A stretch of 64,000 nt of DNA. It comes from Candidatus Avedoeria danica. Its GTDB lineage: Bacteria; Chloroflexota; Anaerolineae; Epilineales; Epilineaceae. A model generated the notes under the pieces. That model was given only the letters and a program-made list of their open reading frames with translations. It was not told the DNA's origin and searched no databases. The translations under genes and the position numbers were made by a program. This document shows, one piece after another, positions 54,278 through 63,000 of the stretch. The stretch lies in assembly GCA_016703025.1 (NCBI GenBank), contig JADJCV010000004.1:2731501-2795500 (forward strand). Direction: 5' to 3'. Position 1 is the stretch's first letter. Each line of letters opens with the position of its first letter.

Positions 54278-54356
54278 CTAGTACTCTGTCACTGCAGAGT
54301 CTACGGACAACCACCTCAGTCGGATATCCGAAGCGTGTCCAGTGACAGAGTACTAG
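54278..54356. mobile_element. 79-bp element with perfect 17-bp terminal inverted repeats
   Basis: CTAGTACTCTGTCACTG (54278-54294) is inverted exactly at 54340-54356. Inside are a second pair ACTCTG/CAGAGT (54283-54288, 54295-54300) and a perfect 12-bp palindrome TCGGATATCCGA (54320-54331). It is less GC-rich than its surroundings. The outer CTAG on both ends could be part of the repeat or a target site. It stands 25 nt after one gene and 4 nt before the end of the convergent ugd gene. A miniature insertion element or bidirectional terminator are the options. Confidence 0.6.
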
Positions 54357-54360
54357 AAGC

Positions 54361-55740
54361 CTAGCGCAGCTTGCCGCCGACCGGGAGCACCTGGTAGCCC
54401 TTGGCGACGAGGCGATCGACATCGCCCAACATCCGGCGACCGTCGATGATGAGATAGGGCGGCGCGACGGTGCGGGTGATGACGTCGCCGAGGCCGCGGA
54501 ACTCCTCCCAGTCCGTGGAGATGAACAGGGCGTCCGTGCCCTGGATCGCATCCACGGCCGATGGCCAATAGGAGATTCGCTCGAACAGGTGGTTGCGCGC
54601 CGGGTCGAACCAGCGCGCCGCCTCCGTGTTGGCCAGCGGATCATAGGCACGGACCTCGCGCACCCCGCGCGCCAGCAAGCCTTCGACAACCTTCAGCGCG
54701 GAGCTGTCGCGCATGTCGTTCGTGTGCTTCTTGAAGGCAAGGCCGAGCAACGCGACGCTGCGGTTGTTGAAGTTGAACCCCGCCTCGTGCGCCGCGCGGT
54801 CGAGCAGGTAGGACTTTTGGAACTCGTTGATGTCGTATACCGCCTGCAACAGGTGGTAGGGCTGGCCGTGGCTGCGGAACTGGTACATCAGCGACTGGAT
54901 GTCCTTGCCGAAACAGCTCCCGCCGGCGCCGTTGGAGACGTACGATCCCCAGGTGCTGATCCGATCGTCGGCCGTCACACCCCGCTTCAGGTCCTCCATG
55001 TCGATGTCGCCAAACGTCTCGCCGAGCCGCGCGCCAATGCCGTTCCAGAACGAGATGTAGGTCAACAACAGCGTGTTGGCGACGTACTTGATCGCCTCGG
55101 CCGTCTCGGGCGTGGTCTCGATATAGCCGATGCGGACGTGGTGGTGGAACTGCGGGTATACGCGGCGCAGGACCTCGAAGTCAGCCACGTCGCCGGCGCC
55201 GACGACGATCCGGTCGGGCCGTCTCGACTTCTCGACCGCGTTGCCTTCCGGCAGGAACTCGGGGTTCGACGCAGCGCCGACATTCGCCGCGCCGTGCTCA
55301 GCGAGGATGCCCTGCAGCATGCGGACCGTGCCGATCGGAACGGTGCTCTTGTTCACGATGACGACACGCCGACTCGGATCCGCCCGCCGCGCCAGGCGCT
55401 CGGCCAGAAACGCCGCGACCGCGCGGTAGGCGGTCATGTCCGTCGAGCCGTCGAGGTTGGGCGGCGTCGGTGGCGCCATGAAGATCGCCTCGACGCCCTC
55501 GAGCGCCGCATCCACGGCGTCGGGGCCGACGAAGAACAGGTACCGCCCGAGCGTCTCGCCGATGACCTCGACGAGACCCGGCTCGTTCACGTAGTGCTCG
55601 ATGCGCTCCCGATCGCCGGACGCATACGCGTCGATCTTGGCCAAGTCGATGTCATAGGCATGGACCTCGTGGCCATTCTCCGCCAGCACAGCGGCATGAG
55701 TCAGGCCGACGAAGCCCGTTCCGGCCACAACGATCTTCAT
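54361..55740 (-). CDS. ugd: UDP-glucose/GDP-mannose 6-dehydrogenase family protein
   Basis: The 459-aa enzyme oxidises a UDP-sugar to the corresponding uronic acid with two NAD+, supplying precursors for acidic polysaccharides. It has the N-terminal Rossmann motif MKIVVAGTGFVGLTHAAVLA, AIFMAPPTPPNLDGSTDM, VVIVNKSTVPIGTVRMLQ, NPEFLPEGNAVEKSRRPDRI, the catalytic segment GGSCFGKDIQSL with Cys276, and C-terminal AFKKHTNDMRDSSALKVVE. Insertions compared with UDP-glucose enzymes make the exact substrate uncertain. AAGGAT precedes the ATG. No other polysaccharide genes adjoin it. Confidence 0.92.
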   Translation of the reverse strand: MKIVVAGTGFVGLTHAAVLAENGHEVHAYDIDLAKIDAYASGDRERIEHYVNEPGLVEVIGETLGRYLFFVGPDAVDAALEGVEAIFMAPPTPPNLDGSTDMTAYRAVAAFLAERLARRADPSRRVVIVNKSTVPIGTVRMLQGILAEHGAANVGAASNPEFLPEGNAVEKSRRPDRIVVGAGDVADFEVLRRVYPQFHHHVRIGYIETTPETAEAIKYVANTLLLTYISFWNGIGARLGETFGDIDMEDLKRGVTADDRISTWGSYVSNGAGGSCFGKDIQSLMYQFRSHGQPYHLLQAVYDINEFQKSYLLDRAAHEAGFNFNNRSVALLGLAFKKHTNDMRDSSALKVVEGLLARGVREVRAYDPLANTEAARWFDPARNHLFERISYWPSAVDAIQGTDALFISTDWEEFRGLGDVITRTVAPPYLIIDGRRMLGDVDRLVAKGYQVLPVGGKLR

Positions 55741-56060
55741 CGCTAGATCCTTCTCGACGCGGGGCTGCCCAGCGGGCGGCGCAGTATATCACGGGGTCGA
55801 CGCCCGGTGGTTACCGTTTCAATCATCGACGATGTTGCATATAGTGCGCAGTGCAGCTGATATTTGCACCCGTAGAAATTACCGGGCCGAGCGATGGATG
55901 GCCTATCATGCATGAGATTCATGTATCGACTACTATGTTACCGCAATTTCAGACCAAGCTACCCAAGCTGACCTACTTGATTCGATCTGGAATTTCGTAT
56001 ACGCTATCGCCTGTTGTTGAGCGCTCCCCATCGCGCAGATCACGAACAGGTGACCCTCTC
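55741..56060. other. AT-rich intergenic region upstream of the subtilase gene
   Basis: No gene is supported. From about 55810 to 56035 the sequence is markedly AT-richer than the surrounding genes, and contains GATATTTGCACCCG, ATGCATGAGATTCATG (an imperfect palindrome) and the promoter at 55977. The ugd ribosome-binding site and a TATACT box (55783-55788, minus strand) lie at its left end. Confidence 0.6.
55977..56005 (+). promoter_or_regulatory. Putative promoter of the subtilase gene
   Basis: TTGATT (55977-55982) and TACGCT (56000-56005) are separated by 17 nt within the AT-rich region, about 55 nt upstream of the ATG at 56061. The -10 box is weak. Confidence 0.35.
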
Positions 56061-57464
56061 ATGGTTCGAGCGGTTCGTGCGGTTCGTGCGATGGTGATGG
56101 TGGGCGCCGTCGTCGCGCTCGGGGTGACGCACGGCGGTCGCGTCGTCGCCGGAGCGCCCGCGGCGGCCTCGCTGCCGTCGGCGGTCGAGACGCACCTTGT
56201 CATCGGTTATCGTCCGGGCGCAAGCGCCGCCGAGCTCATCCCCGTTCATGCCCGGCTCGGCGCGCGCGTGGTCCGGAACATTGTGGCCGTGCACGCCGCG
56301 GTGGTGGCCCTGCCCCTTGACACCGCCGCGGCGGCTGGCCCGCTACACACGACTCTCTTCGGCGACGAGGCGGCGGCCGCCGTGACGCCCGGGATCAGGA
56401 CAGCGCATTCCACGTTGTCCCCCGGCGTCGCGGCGGCCGCACATCTCTACGCCGCGCAGCCCGAGGTGGCCTACGTCGAATCCGACGTGCCGGCCGCAAT
56501 CGCCGCACCGTCGGCGCCGAGCCGCCGCCCGGCGGCGCCAACCGGCGGCTCGACCCTCGCCCGCAGCGACCCCTTCGCCGCCGACCAATGGCACCTCGAC
56601 GCCACACGCCTGCCCGAGGCGTGGTCGCAGTCCGCCGCAGACGGCATCCGGATCGCCATCGTCGACACGGGCGTCCAGGTAGATCACCCGGACCTCGGCT
56701 CGGCACTGCAACCCGGCTGGAATGTCCGCGACGGCTCGAACGACACGAGCGACGACCACGGGCACGGCACCGCTGTGGCGGGCGTCGTCGCCGCCGGCGT
56801 CGGCAACGGCGTCGGCGTGGCCGGCGCCGCGCCGGGTGGACGGATCGTGCCCGTGAAGGCGCTCGGGGCCGACGGCACGGGCTGGATGTCGGACGTCGCC
56901 GCCGGGATCGTCTGGGCGGCCGACCATGACGTCAAGGTGATCGTCGTCGCCGCCGGCAGCCGTCAGCCGCTGCGCCTGCTCGCCGACGCCGTCGCGTACG
57001 CCGGTCGGCGCGGCGCGCTCGTCGTCGCCGCCGCCGGTAACGCCGGCGCGCAGTCCCTCGATCACCCGGCCGCCGATGTCGGCGCGCTGGCCGTCGGCGC
57101 CGTCGACGTCCATGGCGCGCTGACGGCGTGGTCGAACCGGGGGAACGGTCTGCGGTTGGTGGCGCCGGGCGACGACATCCTCACGACGGTCCGCGACGGG
57201 TACGCGACCGCCAGCGGCACGAGCCTGTCGGCGGCGATCGTCGGCGGCGTGGCGGCGCTCATGATCGCCCAGCGGCCGGATGCCGGACCGGACGAGATCG
57301 CACGCCGGTTGATCGCGACCGCCAACGACGATGCGCTGGCGCCGGGCATCGTCGACGCCCGCGCCGCAACGGCGGGGGATGACGACGACCGGTCACCCTC
57401 GGCCCGGCTACCCGGGTTCTGGCAAAAGATGCCGCCCGCCTACCTGCCGGCCGTGCATCGGTAG
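56061..57464 (+). CDS. Secreted subtilisin-like serine protease (S8 family)
   Basis: The 467-aa protein has a signal peptide (VRAMVMVGAVVALGVTHGG) and an I9-like propeptide (SAVETHLVIGYRPGASAAEL, GARVVRNIVAVHAAVVALP). The S8 catalytic domain carries Asp202 in IAIVDTGVQVDHPDL, His235 in DDHGHGTAVAGVV and Ser388 in ASGTSLSAAIVGGVAALM, with the oxyanion Asn in VVAAAGNAGAQ. The triad is intact, so it should be an active secreted protease. AGGTGA with 8 nt spacing supports ATG 56061. The C-terminus is WQKMPPAYLPAVHR, again an LP motif, here only a few residues after the catalytic domain. Confidence 0.93.
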   Translation: MVRAVRAVRAMVMVGAVVALGVTHGGRVVAGAPAAASLPSAVETHLVIGYRPGASAAELIPVHARLGARVVRNIVAVHAAVVALPLDTAAAAGPLHTTLFGDEAAAAVTPGIRTAHSTLSPGVAAAAHLYAAQPEVAYVESDVPAAIAAPSAPSRRPAAPTGGSTLARSDPFAADQWHLDATRLPEAWSQSAADGIRIAIVDTGVQVDHPDLGSALQPGWNVRDGSNDTSDDHGHGTAVAGVVAAGVGNGVGVAGAAPGGRIVPVKALGADGTGWMSDVAAGIVWAADHDVKVIVVAAGSRQPLRLLADAVAYAGRRGALVVAAAGNAGAQSLDHPAADVGALAVGAVDVHGALTAWSNRGNGLRLVAPGDDILTTVRDGYATASGTSLSAAIVGGVAALMIAQRPDAGPDEIARRLIATANDDALAPGIVDARAATAGDDDDRSPSARLPGFWQKMPPAYLPAVHR

Positions 57465-57497
57465 CGCGAACCGGCCGTCCGCCCCCACGGCATGGGG

Positions 57498-58676
57498 TCA
57501 GCCGACCATCCGCGCCAGCAGCGCCCGCGCCAACGCATCGTCCCGGTTGCCGCCGTCGCGGGCACACCACGTCTCGTAGACGGCCAGCCCCTCGGCCCCC
57601 AGCCGCTCGGCGCCAAGCACGAGGTCGGTCAGGATGACGTGGAGGCGGGCATCGACGGGGCTGGCGGTGCGCAGGTAGCCCCACCAGCGGAGAACGGGCG
57701 CCACGCTGTGCGGCCCGGCGAACACCAGTCGGGCGTCGAAGCGCGTTCGCGCGGGCGCGCTGAGGAGCGCGAGGCCGGGCCAGGCGTCGGCCGGATCCGG
57801 CACCGGTCCGACGAGCACGACCCGCTTGCCGTTGGGTGCGGCCAGAGCGGCGGCGGCGCAAGCCTCGGCAAGGATCGCTGCCTGCTCGGCAACGCTGTGG
57901 CGGTCGGTGCTGAACAACAACGTGCAGTGCGCCAGCCGCCTCGCGAACGTGGCGCGGTGGCGGTCGGCCAGCGGCCCGGATGCCGGGCCGGCCAGCAGCA
58001 CGAGGGTCTCGGATGATGTCTCGACGGCGCGCACGAGCTGGTCGATCACATCGGCCTCGCCGTCGAGGAGCAGCGGCAGCGCGACCGTGATATCGGCCGG
58101 GATCGCCGCGCCGTCGGCCACGAACCGTTCCATGTGGCCGCGCTCGAGAGCGCGCGCGGCCGGCAGATCGAGACGCCGCAGCAGCCGGAGCGCCTGCGCC
58201 CGTTGCTCCGGCCGCGGGCTGAGCAGCGCCGCCTCGACCCCGTCCGACGCATTCCGCTGGTCGAGCGCCAGCAGCGCGACATGCGCGGCGATCCGCACCG
58301 TCGGGTCGAGGTCCTTCGCGGCCTCCCGCAGCACGCGCACGGCAAACGGGTCGCGTGTTTCCCCCAGCACCTCGAGCAGACGGGCGCGGTGGCTCGGCCC
58401 AAGGCTGTGATCCAGGACCTCACGCGCCACGACCGCCGTCAGTTGGTGTCCGAACGCGCGGGCGGCGTCGAGCAGGACGTCGTCGCCGTACCGGACGAAG
58501 GCGCGCACGAGCGCCGGCGCGACATCGGCCGGGCGCAACGCCGCCACGAGCAGCGCGGCCGACCGACGCACGTCCGGCGACGGGTCGAGCAGCTGACGGC
58601 CGAGGGCGTGGAACGCGATCGCCGGGCCTTCGTCCGACTGTGTGCGCAAGGGGACTGGGAACATGGGACTGGTCAT
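57498..58676 (-). CDS. HEAT-repeat protein with unassigned C-terminal domain
   Basis: The 392-aa protein begins with helical repeats: AIAFHALGRQLLDPSPDVRRSAALLVAALR, DDVLLDAARAFGHQLTAVVA, LEVLGETRDPFAVRVLREAA and DLDPTVRIAAHVALLAL (about residues 15-170). The D-P-x-V-R and ETRD-x-x-AV-x-x-L motifs are HEAT/PBS type. The C-terminal 220 residues look alpha/beta: LVLLAGPASGPLADRHRATF, HCTLLFSTDRHSVAEQAA, KRVVLVGPVPDPADAWPGLA, VDARLHVILTDLVLGAERL. I do not recognise this second part. No signal peptide, so it is probably cytoplasmic. It is divergent from hemH. Confidence 0.7.
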   Translation of the reverse strand: MTSPMFPVPLRTQSDEGPAIAFHALGRQLLDPSPDVRRSAALLVAALRPADVAPALVRAFVRYGDDVLLDAARAFGHQLTAVVAREVLDHSLGPSHRARLLEVLGETRDPFAVRVLREAAKDLDPTVRIAAHVALLALDQRNASDGVEAALLSPRPEQRAQALRLLRRLDLPAARALERGHMERFVADGAAIPADITVALPLLLDGEADVIDQLVRAVETSSETLVLLAGPASGPLADRHRATFARRLAHCTLLFSTDRHSVAEQAAILAEACAAAALAAPNGKRVVLVGPVPDPADAWPGLALLSAPARTRFDARLVFAGPHSVAPVLRWWGYLRTASPVDARLHVILTDLVLGAERLGAEGLAVYETWCARDGGNRDDALARALLARMVG

Positions 58677-58827
58677 CGCTCCTCGGCCGTCGATGCAAGC
58701 CGCCGCATCGGTCGGGCGGTGGTGCCGGCCCGGTGGGATTGGGCGCTCGACAGGCTACCATTCTGGCGCATCCGATCCGCGTCGACCACTCGGTCGACCC
58801 CTCCGCCGATCACAGGACAGCGTCGAT

Positions 58828-59958
58828 ATGTCACCGTTGGCCGATTCGGGATCGCCCGGACCAGAAACCGCCGACCCGCTCGCCCCGACGAACGGGGCGG
58901 ACGCACCCCCGCACCCGTATGACGCGGTCGTCGTTGTCTCGTTCGGTGGCCCCGAGGGGATGGCGGACGTGATGCCGTTTCTGGAGAACGTCACGCGCGG
59001 CCGCAACATCCCACGCGAGCGACTCGAGGACGTGGCGCACCACTACGCGCTGTTCGACGGCGTGAGTCCGATCAACGCCCAGAACCGGGCGCTCGTCGCC
59101 GCCCTCGAGCGTTTGCTCGCGGCCGAGGGCCCGCGCGTGCCGGTGTATTGGGGCAATCGAAACTGGCAGCCGTTCCTGACGGACACCTGGCGGCAGATGG
59201 CCGCGAACGGGGTCCGCCACGCGGCGGCCTTCGTCACCTCGGCCTACAGCTCGTACTCCGGCTGCCGACAGTACCGCGCCGACATCGCTGCGGCGCAGGC
59301 CGCCGTCGGCCCGGGCGCGCCGACCGTCCACAAGCTGCGCGCGTTCTTCAACCACCCGGGCTTCGTCGAGCCGCAAGCCGCGCGCCTGCGCACAGCGCTC
59401 AACGGCCTGGACGAAGCGCGTCGGGCGGCAGCGGTCGTCGTCTTCTCGGCCCACAGCATCCCGCGGGCGATGGCGCAGTCCAGCCGCTACGTCGAACAAC
59501 TCGGCGAGGCCAGCCGCCTGGTTGCCGCCGCCGCCGGCCTCGAAGGGCCGACGCGCGTCGTCTTCCAGAGCCGGAGCGGCCCGCCCCACCAGCCGTGGCT
59601 CGAACCCGACGTCGGCGATGTCGCCGCCGAACTGGCAGCACGCGGCGTCACGGATCTCGTCGTCGTGCCGATCGGCTTCATCTCGGACCATATCGAGGTC
59701 GTCTTCGACCTTGACACCGAGCTGGCCGAGCGGTGCCGGACGCTTGGCGTTCGATTGACCCGTGTGCCCACCGTCGGCACCGATCCGGCCTTCGTCCGCA
59801 TGATCCGCGACCTCGTCGTCGAACGACAGACGCCCGGCGCACCGCGGCCGGCGCTGGGCGATCTCGGCGCAAGCCACGACGTGTGCCCGGCCTATTGTTG
59901 TTGGTACGAGCCGGCGGCCGGACGGCCGACATCCGCGAGCGACGTTGCGTCGTCGTAA
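58828..59958 (+). CDS. hemH: Ferrochelatase, coproporphyrin type with probable [2Fe-2S] ligands
   Basis: The 376-aa protein matches ferrochelatase: YDAVVVVSFGGPEGMADVMP, PVYWGNRNWQPFLTDTW, FVTSAYSSYSGCRQYRADI, VVVFSAHSIPRAMAQSSRYV, FQSRSGPPHQPWLEPDV and VVVPIGFISDHIEVVFDLDTE. It inserts ferrous iron into a porphyrin. Cysteines in SGCRQY and in the C-terminal VCPAYCCWY match the ligand pattern of [2Fe-2S] ferrochelatases known from Actinobacteria, which use coproporphyrin III. With the HemQ-like protein at 21969 this indicates the coproporphyrin route to heme. The N-terminal 25 residues are a low-complexity extension. ATG 58828 is chosen over the longer frame, which overlaps the divergent gene. 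Confidence 0.92.
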   Translation: MSPLADSGSPGPETADPLAPTNGADAPPHPYDAVVVVSFGGPEGMADVMPFLENVTRGRNIPRERLEDVAHHYALFDGVSPINAQNRALVAALERLLAAEGPRVPVYWGNRNWQPFLTDTWRQMAANGVRHAAAFVTSAYSSYSGCRQYRADIAAAQAAVGPGAPTVHKLRAFFNHPGFVEPQAARLRTALNGLDEARRAAAVVVFSAHSIPRAMAQSSRYVEQLGEASRLVAAAAGLEGPTRVVFQSRSGPPHQPWLEPDVGDVAAELAARGVTDLVVVPIGFISDHIEVVFDLDTELAERCRTLGVRLTRVPTVGTDPAFVRMIRDLVVERQTPGAPRPALGDLGASHDVCPAYCCWYEPAAGRPTSASDVASS

Positions 59959-60053
59959 CGTCCTGCCAACCGCGCCGCAAAGGCGGTCGGGTATACCAGC
60001 TGTCGGCGTTCCGCCCGCGAAGCTTGCCAACGCATTCCACCCGGAGGACCTAC

Positions 60054-63000
60054 ATGCAGCACTTCTTCCGCCGCACGCCGCGCGCCGGCGCGCTCGCCGC
60101 CGCGCTCGGCGCGCTCGTGCTCCTCGCCGGACCCCGCCCGCCCACCGCCGCACAGACCACACCGCCGCTGAGGCTCGAGGCGGACCTCTGGGCGGCCTGG
60201 GTCTCGGTGCCGGCCCTGCCCGGCCAGTTCGTCGAGGCCGAGATCCGACGCCCGAACGGCAGCCGGCTGATCGGCGTCGGCAGCGGGGACGCCGACGGGC
60301 GGGCGGTGCTCGACCTCTTCAACGTCGAGGGCGGTCAGGGCGGTCCGGCGGCCGTTCAGCCGGGCGACACCGTGCGGATCGCCCAGAGCGGCCGTCGCCC
60401 GCTCGAGATCATCGTGCCGGCGCTCTCGGCCACGGTCGACGCGGTCGCCGATCGCCTGTCGGGCACGGCGCCGGCGGGCGCGAACGTGTCGATCCTGGCG
60501 CAGCTCGAACTGACCGGTCCGGACGGCGCCGTGCTGTGGCGCGACGTACCGACCCAAGCCGTGGCCGGCCCGGACGGCACCTGGAGCGCCGACCTCCGCG
60601 CCGAGGGTGTCGATCTGCCGGCCGGACGGACGCGCGGCCGCGCCTGGATCGAGACGGTCGACCACGATCGGTTCTTCGCGCGCTTCAACGACACCCGCTT
60701 GGACGCCACGCTTGGCGCGTACGAGGTCCGGGGGCTGGCGACCCCTGGCCACCGCGTGCGCGGCACCATCGCCCACACGGACGGTTCAACGACGACGCTG
60801 CCCGAGCGCGCCGTCATCGGCGACGGCGCTTTCAGCCTCGGCGCGGCGGGCTTCGGCCGCTTCGCCTCGCCCCCGCCCGACGCCCGGCCGCTGCGCGTCG
60901 GCGACCGCATCGAGCTGAAGGTGAGCGGAACCGACGGCGGTGAAGTGGCGACCCTCGCCCTTGTCCTGCCCGGAATCGCGGTGTCGATCGACACTTCGGC
61001 CGACCTCGTCCGCGGCACGGCGCCGGCCGACACGAACGTGCGCGTCGAAGCCACGTCGCTCGATGGCGTGCAGTCCGTTCGCGTCGCCCGCACCGGCGCC
61101 GACGGGGCGTTCGCGGCGGACTTCCGCGGAACGGTGGACCTCGGGCCGGGCTGGTTGGCCAAGGCCAGCGTCGAGCCGTCGCCCAGCACTTCGGCCGGCG
61201 CCGTTGCCGTCGTGCCGCAGGCACGCGTCGGCGTCGGGCTGACGTCCGTGCGCGGCTTGGCCGAACCGGGGACGCCCATCACCGTTACGCTGCGCGGTCC
61301 GAACGGGGCGCAGCGGCGGATGGAGCCGGGGCTTGCCGGCGCAACCGGGAGTTGGACGGTGAACCTGGCCGACTTCGTGCCCGGTGGCGGCGACGAGGTC
61401 GAGGTTCGTGCCGGCGACCGCATCGAGATCACCTCCATCGACGGGGACCCGGTGGTGGCCAACGTTCCGACGCTCACCGCGCTGGCGGATGCCGATACGG
61501 ACAGCGTCGGCGGGACGGCGCCGCCCGGCGCGCGGCTGCGCGTCGTCGCGGCGGGCCGGAGCGTGACCGCAACGGCCGACGGGTCGGGTCGCTGGACGGC
61601 CTCATTCGCCGGCTCGCTCGACGTGGCGGCGCCCATGGGCGGCGAGGTCTGGCTGGCGGACGGCGCATTCGCGTTCTACACCACGTGGTCGGTCGTGCGG
61701 CTCAACGTTGAGCTCGGCGGCAACTTCGTCACCGGCAACGGCCCGCGCGGCCGGGCGATCGACGCCGTGCTGCGCGACGCCGACGGCAAGGTCGTGGCCA
61801 CGGCGCACGGCCGCGTCTTCGACCGGCTCGCGTTCGGCGGGGCCGAGGTGATCATCATCGGCGCCGAGCAAGACAGCTTCTACCTCGACTTCCTCGACCT
61901 GACCGGCGCATCGGTACCGATCGAAGCTGGCGACGTCCTGCAGGTGACGGCGGGTGATCAGACCGTCTCGTTCGTCGTTCCGGCGCTGGACGGCGCGGTG
62001 TTCGTGGCCGACGACGTGATCAGCGGCCGCACGCGCGCCGGCGCCACCGTCCGCATCCGCGTCCAGCGCGACGACGCGCCGGCCGCCGAGGCGACGACGA
62101 CGGCCGGTGCCGACGGGACGTTCAGCCACCGCTTCGCGCCCGGCGTCGACCTCCTCTACAACGACTTCGTCCAGCTCGAAGCCGATGTAAGCGGCCACCG
62201 CGTCTCGCGCTACGTCGGCAGCCCGGGCATCCAGGTCGACCTCGACCGGAACACCGTCCAGGGTCAGATCGCGCCCGACGCCCGCGTCCGCATCGAGGTC
62301 AAGCGTGGCGGCGCCGTCTTGGCCGGCGTCGAGTCACAGACCGGTCCGCTCGGGTTCTACTTCGAGATGCTGAGCGGCGCCGCGGGACGCCCGCTCTCGC
62401 TGCGGCAAGGCGACGTCGTGACCGTCACCGCGATCGAACCGTCCGGCACGGCGCTGACGATGACGCTGCCCGAGCTGACGGTGGATGCGGACGAGGCCGC
62501 GAACACCGTCGGGGGCCGTGCGACGCCCGGCGGCTCGCTGGCCGTCCTGGCGAACGACCAGGTCGGCGACTCCGCGCTCGGGTTCGGACAGGCGTGGCCC
62601 GAGATCGTCCCGTCCGGCACGTGGCAGGCCGACTTCGTTCCGGCGCTGCGCGTAAGGCCCGGGCTTGCGGTGAACGCGCAGTACCGGACACCCGAGGGGC
62701 ACATCGCACTTCGCACCCGCATCGTGCCGCTCCTCAGCGCTGAGCACGGCGGCGCGAACGTCTGCGGCTGGTCCGCGCCGTCCGGCGCCGTCCGCGCCGA
62801 GCTGCGCGACGTCGCGGGGCGGGTGAAGGGCAACGGCACGACGGAGGGCGCATGGTGGGACGGCGCGTTCCACGCCGTACTGCGCGACGGCGCGGGCGCC
62901 GCGGTCACATCCGCGACGAGCGAGACCGTCTCTGCCGATCTGAGCGGCACGGCCGTCCAGGTCGCGCTGCCCGGACTCGACGTCGCAATGGACTGGACGA

